From NCBI GenBank assembly GCA_019162915.1, contig JAFLKZ010000143.1, forward strand, positions 8,353 through 34,750: a stretch of 26,398 bases of DNA, given 5' to 3'. The notes under the pieces were generated by a model. The model had not been told where the DNA came from, did no database searches, and saw only the letters and a program-made list of their open reading frames with translations. Source of the DNA: Campylobacteraceae bacterium. GTDB taxonomy: Bacteria; Campylobacterota; Campylobacteria; Campylobacterales; Sulfurospirillaceae. How positions within the stretch are numbered: the first letter of the stretch is position 1; every line of letters begins with the position of its first letter. The position numbers and the translations under genes were made by a program. Of this stretch, positions 7,180 to 14,871 are shown one piece after another.

Positions 7180-7802
7180 CTTTGTATCAATGCAAGTTTG
7201 AGTGCAAGTGCAGCGAAAACAGTGCCAGCTAGCCTATTTAAAATCTTTTCACCATTTTTTGTTTGTGTAAACCATGCACCAATTTTAGAAGACAAAAACG
7301 CAATAAGACTAAAAACAACCAATGCACACACCATAAAGAGTGCGCCAAGTGTGAAGATTTGAAGCGTTACGTGACCATTTTGAGGATTCGTGAACTGAGG
7401 AAGAAAAGCCAAAAAGAAGATAGAAACTTTAGGATTAGTCACATTCATTACGATACCTCTTCGATACATCGTCCCGAATGAAAGCGGTTTTTGGTCTACA
7501 TGTAAAGTTGTTTTAGAGGCATCTTTAAACGCCATATATGCTAGATAAAGAAGATAGCCCGCACCTACTATTTTAAGCAAATTAAACGCTAAAAGAGACG
7601 TTTGAAAGATAACCGCAACCCCAAGCGCTACCGCACTGGTATGAAAGATAAGCCCACTGCAAAGCCCTAAAGTTATAACAACACCTGCTTTCGCCCCTTT
7701 CACCATAGACTGGGTAAGTACAAAGATATTATCAGGGCCTGGAGAGAGAGCGAGCAGTATTGAGGCGAGAGAAAACATCAAAAGTGTATTCATATCGAGC
7801 AT
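7176..7802 (-). CDS. LysE/RhtB-family amino-acid exporter
   Basis: 208 residues, the standard length for the family, with about six membrane spans. The signature SPGPDNIFVLTQS is at about 21-33, followed by KGAKAGVVITLGLCSGLIFH. MNVTNPKVSIFFLAFLPQF is also typical. Such inner-membrane exporters release amino acids or derivatives (homoserine, threonine, lysine, others). AAGGA lies seven bases before the ATG at 7802. A second in-frame ATG at 7793 is possible but worse spaced. The stop overlaps a 29-codon membrane-protein gene. Confidence 0.92.
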   Translation of the reverse strand: MLDMNTLLMFSLASILLALSPGPDNIFVLTQSMVKGAKAGVVITLGLCSGLIFHTSAVALGVAVIFQTSLLAFNLLKIVGAGYLLYLAYMAFKDASKTTLHVDQKPLSFGTMYRRGIVMNVTNPKVSIFFLAFLPQFTNPQNGHVTLQIFTLGALFMVCALVVFSLIAFLSSKIGAWFTQTKNGEKILNRLAGTVFAALALKLALIQR

Positions 7803-7858
7803 AGTTTGTCCTTATAAACGAAGTTTTTTATTTTAACACTTTTACCATTTAATTGAAG

Positions 7859-7864
7859 TATAAT
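7859..7864 (+). promoter_or_regulatory. Putative -10 box of the hemolysin III-like gene
   Basis: TATAAT 13 bases before an AAAGGAGA ribosome site (7877-7884). A transcript would begin near 7871, so it would exclude the upstream TTG at 7853 that otherwise opens the frame. Confidence 0.55.
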
Positions 7865-7888
7865 TTTGCATACACCAAAGGAGAAAAT

Positions 7889-8533
7889 ATCAAAACAACG
7901 CTCAGTGACTACTCCACTATGGAAGAGATTTGGCACGCCATCACGCATGGCTTTGGATTACTTTTAAGTGTCAGCGCTTTAACGATGCTTTTGGTATTTG
8001 CGGCACAAAGTGGTGAGGGTTTAAAAATCGCGAGTGCACTTGTTTTTGGTCTTTCTCTTATGTTGATGTATGGGGCTTCAACCCTTTATCATGCTATTCT
8101 AGCACCGCAAATCAAAGTCATTTTAAGGCAACTAGATCATTGTGCTATCTACATTCTAATTGCAGGAACATATACGCCTATCTCTCTTTTGGGGCTTAAG
8201 GGAACGGTTGGCTGGGTGATGTTTGGTTTTGCATGGGGAATTGCACTTTTTGGTATTGCTCTTAAAATCATCTATCCAAATCGCTTTAGTCGTTTTTCAC
8301 TTTTTTTATACGCTCTTTTAGGATGGATGGTTGTATTTGCCATCAAACCTCTTTTAGCAAATTTGGATTTTCTAACCCTTAGTCTTCTCCTTAGCGGAGG
8401 ATTAGTCTATACGATTGGCATTCTTTTTTATATTTGGGATGGACTTTACTTAAATCATGCTATTTGGCATTTTTTTGTACTCGGTGGAAGCATTTTTCAT
8501 TTCTTTGTTGTTTTGCTTCTTATATTGCATTAA
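7889..8533 (+). CDS. Hemolysin III / YqfA-family (HlyIII) seven-span membrane protein, start uncertain
   Basis: Seven membrane segments and the conserved polar residues of the HlyIII (PAQR-like) family: HAITHG, STLYHA, LDHCAIYILIAGTYTP and a final HAIWHFFVLGGSIFHF, whose His residues form the putative metal site. Function in bacteria is poorly known; some act in membrane stress. The start is odd. A TTG at 7853 lies upstream of the TATAAT, so it is unlikely. A perfect AAAGGAG sits five bases before ATC at 7889, which would give MKTTLSDYS, a natural HlyIII beginning. The first ATG is at 7919 (MEEIWHAITHG) and has no ribosome site at a normal distance. I place the start at 7889, with 7919 as the fallback. 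Confidence 0.85.
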   Translation: MKTTLSDYSTMEEIWHAITHGFGLLLSVSALTMLLVFAAQSGEGLKIASALVFGLSLMLMYGASTLYHAILAPQIKVILRQLDHCAIYILIAGTYTPISLLGLKGTVGWVMFGFAWGIALFGIALKIIYPNRFSRFSLFLYALLGWMVVFAIKPLLANLDFLTLSLLLSGGLVYTIGILFYIWDGLYLNHAIWHFFVLGGSIFHFFVVLLLILH

Positions 8534-8541
8534 TCTTCATT

Positions 8542-8601
8542 ATTTATCAGATATTTATCATAGATTTCGTATAAAATAAGAGTAGATTTAACATAAAGGG
8601 G
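8542..8601 (+). promoter_or_regulatory. Promoter region of the rubrerythrin-like gene
   Basis: TATAAAAT at 8570-8577 is a good -10. Upstream, ATTTATCA is directly repeated at 8542-8549 and 8553-8560, 11 bp apart, which could be a regulator site near the -35. AAAGGGG at 8595-8601 is a strong ribosome site six bases before the ATG. The repeat is an observation; its function is unknown. Confidence 0.5.
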
Positions 8602-8607
8602 TTAACT

Positions 8608-9123
8608 ATGAACGTTTATGAGTATGCTATGAAAGTAGAAAAAGACGGAGAGAACTATTATAGAGAACTTGCTGAAAAAACTGATGACATCGGTCTAAAG
8701 CAAATTTTAAATATGTTGGCAGATGAAGAAGTTAAACACTATGTAGTGTTTGAAAAAATGAGTAAAAACCAAAATCTACCTACTAACAAAGAAGTAGATG
8801 TCTTTGCTAATGCTAAAAATATTTTTCAAAAAATGAAAGATGAAAATAAGACGTATGCTTTTGGTGCTGACCAAGTAGAGTTTTATAAAAGTGCACTACA
8901 ATCTGAAGAAAATAGTTACAAGTTTTATACTGAAAAAGCTTTAATGCTTGAAGATGACGAACAACGCAAAGTATTTTTACGCATTGCTGAAGAAGAGAGA
9001 CAACATATGGTTTTACTTGAAAACTTAGTTGATTATGTTTCATTTCCTGAGAGATGGATTGAAAATGCAGAATTCAATCAAATGTCAAGCGAAAAATATG
9101 TTCAAGGACAATACGTTAATTAA
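8608..9123 (+). CDS. Rubrerythrin-like ferritin-fold di-iron protein
   Basis: 171 residues of helical ferritin-like fold. Candidate iron ligands sit in two helix pairs: Glu15 with Glu41-x-x-His44, and Glu100/101 with Glu130-x-x-His133. The C-terminal rubredoxin CxxC domain of classical rubrerythrin is absent, so it belongs with the COG1633-type short forms. Likely roles are peroxide reduction or iron handling in a microaerophile or anaerobe. It is monocistronic, with its own promoter and a hairpin right after the stop. The fold is confident; the reaction is inferred. Confidence 0.85.
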   Translation: MNVYEYAMKVEKDGENYYRELAEKTDDIGLKQILNMLADEEVKHYVVFEKMSKNQNLPTNKEVDVFANAKNIFQKMKDENKTYAFGADQVEFYKSALQSEENSYKFYTEKALMLEDDEQRKVFLRIAEEERQHMVLLENLVDYVSFPERWIENAEFNQMSSEKYVQGQYVN

Positions 9124-9130
9124 TACTACA

Positions 9131-9160
9131 AAGGCTCTTTGCAAAATTGTAAAGAGCCTT
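9131..9160. terminator. Hairpin between convergent genes (rubrerythrin-like and acyltransferase)
   Basis: AAGGCTCTTT (9131-9140) is perfectly complementary to AAAGAGCCTT (9151-9160), a ten-pair stem with a ten-base loop. It starts eight bases after the rubrerythrin stop and is immediately followed by a TACATGTA palindrome (9160-9167) and AATTTT. Neither strand has a good T-run next to the stem, but the site between converging genes makes a two-way terminator the best reading. Confidence 0.6.
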
Positions 9161-9174
9161 ACATGTAAAGAATT

Positions 9175-10164
9175 TTAGATAATTTTATCGAACGCTATGA
9201 CTTTCTTAAAATACTCAATCCCTACTGAAATCACCAAACAAACACCCAAAAGTACGCTAAAAATAAGTATAGGATTTTTGAAAAAATAGATAGCATCGCC
9301 AAAGTAGTAATAGTAAATAAAGGTGTGAAACAAAAAGATATTAAAAGAGTGAACGCCTATAAACTCTAACACTTTTTGAGCTACGTTAGACACCAAAACT
9401 AACTCTGTTGTCCAAATAATCAAAAGTATCGCAAAGAGTGAATCAATGCGAATACTATCAAAAACAGCTCCATTTTGCCTATACCAAGCCACTAAAGCGG
9501 TTAAAACAAAAAGTGTTATAAATCTCCACGCACCTTGCTTATCTAACCATGCGAAAAGCTTCACAAAACCATCATTCTGCGAAAGATAAATACCCACACT
9601 AAAAGGCAAAATCCAATCATTTACTAAAGGAATAGGTACAAAAAGAACTACTGCTGCTACGCCTAAAAACCATATTTTAAATTTTAGTGTCAGCTTATAA
9701 ACCACAGGAAAAATAGCATATAAGACAACAATTAAGCTCATAAACCACCATGTAGCGTTATATCCATACCCCACTTCTGTAAACATATGAAGTCCTATCA
9801 TTTGAATAAACAACTTAAAATAAGCATGTTCTCCAAAGACACCCTCTAAGGTTCGACCCATAAACAAAACACCAAGAGGAATAAAAATAAGGGCGATAAG
9901 CCAGTAGTTCATATAGAGTTTTACCAATCTTTTCTTATAAAAAGAGAGTAGCTCTAATTTTTTACGTTTTACTGATTCTGCTAATCCATATCCACTTAAG
10001 ACCACATAGATAGCGACACATACCTTTGCTAAAAGAGCACTCTGAAAGACCCAAAATCCCATCTCAGGTTTTTCATAAAAAAGATGATGCCAAAGGATAA
10101 GCATAAGCGCCATACCCTTACTAGCATTCGTAATTGCTATATCGAATTTTGGTAAAATCATCAA
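9175..10164 (-). CDS. Acyltransferase-3 family integral membrane O-acyltransferase
   Basis: 329 residues with about ten membrane spans. The family signature is near the N-terminus: LWHHLFYE with the His pair (about 26-27) in the first span, then a VVLSGYGLA segment and RLVKLYMNYW. These proteins (OafA, NodX relatives) move acetyl or other acyl groups onto sugars of cell-surface polysaccharides. GAGG lies only two bases before the first ATG (10164) and five before the second (10161), so the second may be the real start. It lies 55 bp after the PAS-kinase gene on the same strand, with a palindrome between; whether they are co-transcribed is unclear. The acceptor substrate is unknown. Confidence 0.85.
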   Translation of the reverse strand: MMILPKFDIAITNASKGMALMLILWHHLFYEKPEMGFWVFQSALLAKVCVAIYVVLSGYGLAESVKRKKLELLSFYKKRLVKLYMNYWLIALIFIPLGVLFMGRTLEGVFGEHAYFKLFIQMIGLHMFTEVGYGYNATWWFMSLIVVLYAIFPVVYKLTLKFKIWFLGVAAVVLFVPIPLVNDWILPFSVGIYLSQNDGFVKLFAWLDKQGAWRFITLFVLTALVAWYRQNGAVFDSIRIDSLFAILLIIWTTELVLVSNVAQKVLEFIGVHSFNIFLFHTFIYYYYFGDAIYFFKNPILIFSVLLGVCLVISVGIEYFKKVIAFDKII

Positions 10165-10203
10165 ATCACCTCAAAATTTATTTTAAAAATCTTATCCCAA
10201 AAT

Positions 10204-10219
10204 GCTTTACATGTAAAGC
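10204..10219. repeat. Perfect 16-bp palindrome after the PAS-kinase gene
   Basis: GCTTTACATGTAAAGC begins directly after the kinase stop codon (10220-10222, minus strand). On the minus strand it is followed by ATTTT, so it might act as a weak terminator, but the stem is only six pairs. It is one of the 12 TACATGTA copies. Confidence 0.6.
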
Positions 10220-11290
10220 TTATATTGGAATTTCAATAAGAGCTTTTAATCCACCTAGTGTATTCTTAAGAGAAATTTTTGCCCCTAATCTTTCTTTAGC
10301 AATGATTTTTGCAAAGAAAAGCCCTATGCCACTTCCTAATTTTCCCTCTTTAGTGCTAATAAAATTGACAAACAACTCTTTTAAAATCTTCTCATCAATG
10401 CCACCTCCATTATCCTCAATGCTAAGTAGAAGTCTATTAGTTCTCTTTTTTGCAACGATTTGAATAGCAGGCATAAGCGTATTATTACGATGTAATGCAT
10501 CAAGGGAGTTATTGATAAATATCATTAGAAGATGCGTAAGATCACTTTTTTTACATACAATTTGCATTTTTTTAGGGATACAAACTTCTAAAGCAACATC
10601 AAGTTGGCATATTTTTTCTTCTAAAAAAGCACAAACTTGTAGTACCGTATCATCAAGATTGACCTCTTCGCTTAGTTGATTGGGGTTATAAAAATCTCTA
10701 AAAGTCTCTAAATCATCTGAAATTTGTTCTAAAATCTCTTCTCCCCGAGATAAAGTCTTCTCAAAGAGAGCATTCTCATTCACTTGATTGGCCAATGCTC
10801 TTAATTTTAAAAAATTTCCTGCCAAAGAGTTAAGTGGGGAGCGCCATTGATGATTAAGAAATGACGCCATACTCCCTATTTCTGACATCTTAGCGTTATG
10901 CAGTAAAAGCTCTTTATTTCTAGCCCTCTCCTCTTCTAAAAGTTTTTTTTGGGTGTAGTTTTTAGCCGAAACGATAGCTCCCAAAATTTCATTATCTTTT
11001 TTATAAGGAGTATACGTTACATAAAGATAATGCTTTTGTCCATAGCTAAACTCAAACCACTGCTCATAAGAAACTACTTCTCCACCAAAACATCTATCTA
11101 GAAAATTTTTTGTAATGCTAAATTGATCAGCCCCTAATATGTCCGAGACGTGAATACCTATAAAATCTTCTCTTTTTCGATTATGTACCTTCAAATATGC
11201 TTGATTAACTTCTCGATATCGGTACTCTTTGTCTACAAAAGAAAAAAGCTCATCTGTAAGATTGACGATTTCAAAAATTAGTTGCGTCAT
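10220..11290 (-). CDS. Soluble PAS-domain sensor histidine kinase
   Basis: 356 residues from the ATG at 11290. The frame is open for 19 more codons upstream, but that ATG overlaps the regulator's TGA as ATGA, so the shorter start is chosen. There is a PAS domain at about 3-115 and a short coiled linker at about 115-135. The H-box is FLNHQWRSPLN (His147), the N-box is FINNSLDAL and the ATP lid is DNGGGI with GSGIGLFFAK. No membrane span is seen, so it probably senses an internal signal such as redox state or a bound cofactor. It is paired with the response regulator immediately upstream. All catalytic boxes are intact. Confidence 0.9.
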   Translation of the reverse strand: MTQLIFEIVNLTDELFSFVDKEYRYREVNQAYLKVHNRKREDFIGIHVSDILGADQFSITKNFLDRCFGGEVVSYEQWFEFSYGQKHYLYVTYTPYKKDNEILGAIVSAKNYTQKKLLEEERARNKELLLHNAKMSEIGSMASFLNHQWRSPLNSLAGNFLKLRALANQVNENALFEKTLSRGEEILEQISDDLETFRDFYNPNQLSEEVNLDDTVLQVCAFLEEKICQLDVALEVCIPKKMQIVCKKSDLTHLLMIFINNSLDALHRNNTLMPAIQIVAKKRTNRLLLSIEDNGGGIDEKILKELFVNFISTKEGKLGSGIGLFFAKIIAKERLGAKISLKNTLGGLKALIEIPI

Positions 11291-11985
11291 AGTTGATCTT
11301 CTGGGCATTGAAGCTGATACCCATAGCGAGGAAGAGAAGCAATGCAAATATGAGGTAGCTTTTGTCTAAGGCGTTTGATGAGGTTTTTAATACTATTTTT
11401 TGAATCTTTTTCATTTGCATAAAGAGATTCATGTATCGCTTCATGGGTTACTTTGTAAGATTTATGTGACAAAAAAAGCTCAATCAATATAATCTCAAAA
11501 TGGGTCAAAGAGATAATTAATGCTTTACATGTAAACTTTTTTGTGAGATACGAATAGAAAACGTCATGTTTTTTACAAAGTATCACAACATCATCACGCT
11601 CTTGGTGAAGGACTTTTGCGATAGCTTTGTCTATTTTAGAAGAAGTCACTGGTTTGATAATATACGCATCTATCTTCGATGTCACCAGTTCTAAAAGATA
11701 ACTCTCTTTTGTATGACCGCTAAAAAGTATAATAGGTATCTGCTTATCAAGTTTGCGTATCGCATGACACAACTCGATACCATTACCACCCTCCATTTCA
11801 ATATCACTCATGATGACATCATACGTTTTATCCAGATACTTTTTAAAAGCATCTTTCCCATTATAAGCGATATCTACATCTTTAAATTTTTCTTGTAAGT
11901 AATGCTGTAAATTTTGGGCTACCTCTTCATCGTCTTCTGCAATGAGCACGGATAAATGCTTAAAAGAAAAATTTCCTTTTTCCAC
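11287..11985 (-). CDS. OmpR-like response regulator paired with the PAS kinase
   Basis: 232 residues. The receiver has a full acidic pocket Glu17-Asp18-Asp19, phospho-acceptor Asp61 (VIMSDIEM), Ser89 and Lys111 (IIKPVT). The C-terminal winged helix runs from about 140 to the end, with SIKNLIKRLRQKL as recognition helix and LPRYGYQL at the end. The start is GTG, nine bases after AAGGAG. It is co-transcribed with the kinase (ATGA overlap). An in-frame TACATGTA copy (11526-11533) encodes part of FTCKAL. Targets are unknown; the downstream acyltransferase or the divergent PAS/chemoreceptor pair are candidates. Confidence 0.9.
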   Translation of the reverse strand: MEKGNFSFKHLSVLIAEDDEEVAQNLQHYLQEKFKDVDIAYNGKDAFKKYLDKTYDVIMSDIEMEGGNGIELCHAIRKLDKQIPIILFSGHTKESYLLELVTSKIDAYIIKPVTSSKIDKAIAKVLHQERDDVVILCKKHDVFYSYLTKKFTCKALIISLTHFEIILIELFLSHKSYKVTHEAIHESLYANEKDSKNSIKNLIKRLRQKLPHICIASLPRYGYQLQCPEDQL

Positions 11986-12012
11986 GGTGATTTTCTCCTT
12001 CTCATTTCAATA

Positions 12013-12018
12013 ATTATA
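12013..12018 (-). promoter_or_regulatory. Putative -10 box for the regulator/PAS-kinase operon
   Basis: TATAAT reads on the minus strand, 27 bases upstream of the GTG start, followed by AAGGAG. No recognisable -35 is present. Confidence 0.5.
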
Positions 12019-12040
12019 CGTTTTTAAAGTTAAATTTATC

Positions 12041-12077
12041 TTGACGATACTATGAGGACACTATAAAAGTGTACACT
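12041..12077 (+). promoter_or_regulatory. Promoter/operator region of the PAS-chemoreceptor pair
   Basis: TTGACG (12041-12046) and TATAAA (12062-12067) are spaced by 15 bases. Around the -10 there are interleaved inverted repeats: ACACT-ATAAA-AGTGT, and the 10-bp palindrome AGTGTACACT at 12068-12077. This looks like a protein-binding site over the promoter, but no regulator can be assigned. Confidence 0.4.
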
Positions 12078-12108
12078 CTTCTTTATTATTTTTTAAGCAA
12101 GGATAGCT

Positions 12109-12588
12109 GTGGAATTATTTTTAAATGAAGATGAAATTATCGTCTCGAAAACTGACCTTAAAGGTAACATAACCTATGGAAATCAGATATTTATCAAGCT
12201 TTCAGGTTACAATGAAATAGAACTTCTAGGCAAACCTCATAATTTAATTCGCCATCCAGAGATGCCAAAGTGTATTTTCAAATTTCTTTGGCAACGTATC
12301 CAAAGCGGTGAAGAGATTTTTGCATATGTCGTTAATCAATCTAAAAATGGTGATTTTTACTGGGTTTTAGCAAATGTCACTCCCTCTTTTGACCAAAGCA
12401 ATAAAATCATTGGCTATCACTCAGTAAGACGAAAACCAAAAACAGAAGCGTTAAAAGGAGTACAAGGACTTTACGCAACATTACTCAGTGCTGAACGAAG
12501 CAGTGGGATAACTGCTTCACAAAAGATACTAGAAGAAACAGTTGCTAAAAAAGGAGTGAGTTATGACGAATTCATCTTATCTCTCTAA
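12109..12588 (+). CDS. Aer/CetB-like PAS-domain energy-taxis protein
   Basis: 159 residues from a GTG preceded by AAGGA. A single PAS domain (about 10-110) carries the Aer-type signature LLGKPHNLIRHPEMP and GDFYWVLANVTP. In Aer and Campylobacter CetB this domain binds FAD and reports redox or energy state. A short helical tail follows. It overlaps the chemoreceptor gene by 26 bases, matching the bipartite CetB (sensor) and CetA (transducer) logic of Campylobacter. FAD binding is inferred from the motif. It is an Aer-type sensor with good confidence; direct orthology to CetB is not shown. Confidence 0.82.
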   Translation: MELFLNEDEIIVSKTDLKGNITYGNQIFIKLSGYNEIELLGKPHNLIRHPEMPKCIFKFLWQRIQSGEEIFAYVVNQSKNGDFYWVLANVTPSFDQSNKIIGYHSVRRKPKTEALKGVQGLYATLLSAERSSGITASQKILEETVAKKGVSYDEFILSL

Positions 12589-13990
12589 TATTCGAAAATT
12601 CTCAGGACTTTTTGTTGCTATTTTCTTCCTTTATGGTGTAGCTGATTTTTTCATTTATGGTTTACATGTAGCTATCATTATTCCTTTATTACTCTGTATT
12701 TTGGTATGGTGGCTTATCGCTATACAAGTCCAAAAACTGACCATTTCATTAGAAACCATCAACACTATTCTTGATGTTGCAGTTAAAGGAAATTTTGAAG
12801 TTCGCATTACTAATATCAAAGATGCAAGTACCATTGGCACTATCTCTTGGAACATGAACAACTTACTTGACCAGATGGAAGCCTTCATCCGAGAAATGAA
12901 AGGCACGGTTAACAAAGCTTCAGATCATCTTTATTATAGAAATTTTATGACTCAAGGACTGAGTAGCTCTTTTATATATGCTGGTGAACAAATGAATAAA
13001 AATCTTAAAACGATGGAGCTAAATCACCGTAAAAATCTTCACGAACAGCTTAATTTTGAACTAACAAAAATTAATAAAAATAACGACCAGCTAAAATTTC
13101 TACAATACAGTTTCTTAGAAAATGCCGACAAAATAGGTGAAATCGCAGTTGAAGTTAGACAAAGTGCCCAAATGTCTAGTGAACGTATGAGGGAAACACA
13201 AGAAGTACAAGGAGAATTAGAGCATCTCAATGCCCTTATCGAACACAATGCAGATTCGATTGGCAATCTTTCCCAAAGAACAAACGATATCAATATCATC
13301 GTCGACCTCATCAATGATATTTCTGAACAAACCAACCTTTTAGCCCTTAATGCTGCAATTGAAGCTGCACGTGCAGGAGAACATGGACGAGGTTTTGCAG
13401 TCGTTGCAGAAGAGGTCAGAAAACTAGCTGAACGTACTCAAAAAGCCACAGGTGAAATAAAAATCACCGTACAAGTTTTACAACAAGAAAGCACAAGTAT
13501 CGACGAAAGTTCAGGAAGTATGCGAGAAGTTTTAGCTAAATTTAATACTTTGATGGAAAAATTTGGTCAAAGTATGGTCGACCTAAGCCATAGTACTACT
13601 GGTATAAATACTGAATTATCAATCATTGAAGACCGTATTTTTGTCAACTTAGCGATGATTGACCATATCTTATTTAAAACCAATGCGTACAGCTCAATCA
13701 ACCTAGGCAAAAAATTAGGTGAATTTTCAGACCATCAAGGATGTCGCCTTGGTAAATGGTACCATGGGGAGGGAAAAACAAAGTTTAGTACAACTCAAAA
13801 CTATGTTTTGATAGACAAACCACACCACATCGTTCACAACAATGTACTAGACGCTATTAAATGTTTGGATTTAGAAGAAGGATGTATCAACAATCGTGAT
13901 AAAATTCTTGAAAATTTCAAAGCTATGGAAGAAGCAAGTTCACAGCTCTTTAAACTGATGGAAGAGATGGTTTCACAAAAATATAGATAA
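12563..13990 (+). CDS. CetA-like chemoreceptor with C-terminal zinc-binding CZB domain
   Basis: 475 residues. Two adjacent membrane spans (about 13-32 and 36-55) leave almost no periplasmic loop, so sensing is cytoplasmic, as in CetA. A HAMP-like linker region and long coiled coil follow. The conserved signalling tip is at about 253-292 (ISEQTNLLALNAAIEAARAG). The C-terminus (about 362-475) is a CZB domain with the expected 3His/1Cys set: His368, Cys394 in CRLGKWY, His421 and His425 in PHHIVH. CZB domains bind zinc and can respond to hypochlorous acid through the Cys. AAGGAG precedes the ATG. The upstream PAS gene overlaps, so the two products are probably partners. Confidence 0.9.
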   Translation: MTNSSYLSNIRKFSGLFVAIFFLYGVADFFIYGLHVAIIIPLLLCILVWWLIAIQVQKLTISLETINTILDVAVKGNFEVRITNIKDASTIGTISWNMNNLLDQMEAFIREMKGTVNKASDHLYYRNFMTQGLSSSFIYAGEQMNKNLKTMELNHRKNLHEQLNFELTKINKNNDQLKFLQYSFLENADKIGEIAVEVRQSAQMSSERMRETQEVQGELEHLNALIEHNADSIGNLSQRTNDINIIVDLINDISEQTNLLALNAAIEAARAGEHGRGFAVVAEEVRKLAERTQKATGEIKITVQVLQQESTSIDESSGSMREVLAKFNTLMEKFGQSMVDLSHSTTGINTELSIIEDRIFVNLAMIDHILFKTNAYSSINLGKKLGEFSDHQGCRLGKWYHGEGKTKFSTTQNYVLIDKPHHIVHNNVLDAIKCLDLEEGCINNRDKILENFKAMEEASSQLFKLMEEMVSQKYR

Positions 13991-14015
13991 GAGTGTCTCG
14001 TAATGAGCCACTCTT
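13989..14015 (-). terminator. Terminator between chemoreceptor and thiE
   Basis: AAGAGTG (13989-13995) pairs with CACTCTT (14009-14015), and CTC/GAG pairs inside. On the minus strand the stem is followed by ATCTATATTTTTG, suitable for ending thiE transcription. The stem overlaps both stop codons of the convergent genes. Confidence 0.6.
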
Positions 14016-14640
14016 AAATGTGAGATTGTAGTTTTTGAATATTATCTTCTATCGTATCGTTTTCGTAAACAGCACTAATCACCGAATACATTGCAATACC
14101 AGATTTAACTACTTCACTAATATTGTCCGCATTAATTCCGCCAATAGCACAAATAGGAACCTTTAGAACTTTTTTCGCTTCTTCTAAAACACTTAAAGGA
14201 ACGACTTTTGAGTGTGGCTTAGTCGGAGAGCGGAAAAAAGAACCAAATGCCACATAATCAGCCCCCAACGCTTCATAGTACTTTGCTCGCTCGATATCGC
14301 CATAACAAGAAACACCAATAATTTTATCCCCTAAAATAGCTCTTGCTTCTTCAAAACTAATATCATCTTCCCCTACATGTAAACCATCTGCATTAACTTT
14401 TTTTGCTAAATGCACTCTATCATCGATGATAAAAAGAGCATTATACTTTTTGCACAAATCACATAAAGCTTTACATGTAAACTCTAATGCTTCATCACTA
14501 GCGTACTTATCTCGAAATTGCACAACACTCACTCCTAAACGCAACACTCTTTCTATTTGAGATAGAATCGTATCCAAAGGGGTTAATGAGGCATCGGTTA
14601 AAACATAAATCCCTTTTAATAGCTCATTTTTTGACATCAT
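14014..14640 (-). CDS. thiE: Thiamine-phosphate synthase
   Basis: 208 residues, the normal ThiE length. It couples HMP-pyrophosphate and the thiazole phosphate to form thiamine phosphate in the cytoplasm. TIM-barrel motifs are VVQFRDK, FIIDDRVHLAKKVNADGLHVGEDD (diphosphate and Mg2+ site), GVSCYGDIERAKYYEALGADYVAFG, SPTKPHSK and the phosphate-binding AIGGINADNI. It stands alone with a weak AGTGAG ribosome site. Two TACATGTA copies lie inside (14374-14381 and 14472-14479), encoding LHV and TCK in conserved parts of the protein. A second ATG directly follows the first, so the start could be three bases later. Confidence 0.93.
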   Translation of the reverse strand: MMSKNELLKGIYVLTDASLTPLDTILSQIERVLRLGVSVVQFRDKYASDEALEFTCKALCDLCKKYNALFIIDDRVHLAKKVNADGLHVGEDDISFEEARAILGDKIIGVSCYGDIERAKYYEALGADYVAFGSFFRSPTKPHSKVVPLSVLEEAKKVLKVPICAIGGINADNISEVVKSGIAMYSVISAVYENDTIEDNIQKLQSHI

Positions 14641-14813
14641 TGCTCACTTTAATAAATTTTTCCGATTGTACAAATTTTGAACTTAAAAGATATAGACTTT
14701 GGATAACATTGGTAAAATCTCATTCTAATACGCTATCTTTTTTTAATTCGAAGCTTGAAAAATGCACTTTTTAACACACTGATTAAAAATTGAGCAAAAT
14801 GTCACTTATTTAG

Positions 14814-14862
14814 CACAATTTAAACATATTATTGTGATAGAATTAATCATACTTTTAAAAAG
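14814..14862 (+). promoter_or_regulatory. Promoter region of the ATP-grasp operon
   Basis: The 231-bp gap 14641-14871 holds no gene. Near the operon, CACAAT (14814-14819) and ATTGTG (14831-14836) form an inverted repeat with an 11-base spacer. TAGAAT (14838-14843) is the best -10 candidate, and AAGG at about 14859-14862 is the ribosome site. The TTGTGATA here is also found at 593-600 and 26339-26346. Nothing else in the gap stands out beyond a T-run at about 14732-14738. Confidence 0.4.
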
Positions 14863-14871
14863 GCAGTAAAG

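Noticed and set aside
7853..7888. TTG start for the HlyIII gene
   Set aside because: It lies upstream of the TATAAT and would not be in a transcript made from that promoter.
10134..10463. 109-codon plus-strand frame
   Set aside because: It lies opposite the kinase's catalytic domain and the acyltransferase start, both clear family members, so it is a shadow frame.
11291..11347. 19-residue upstream extension of the PAS kinase
   Set aside because: It would run inside the regulator's coding sequence; the ATG at 11290 makes the usual ATGA overlap and starts right at the PAS domain.
14641..14871. Small gene or RNA in the 231-bp gap before the ATP-grasp operon
   Set aside because: Only very short frames without ribosome sites and no stable long hairpin were seen; it reads as a divergent promoter region.
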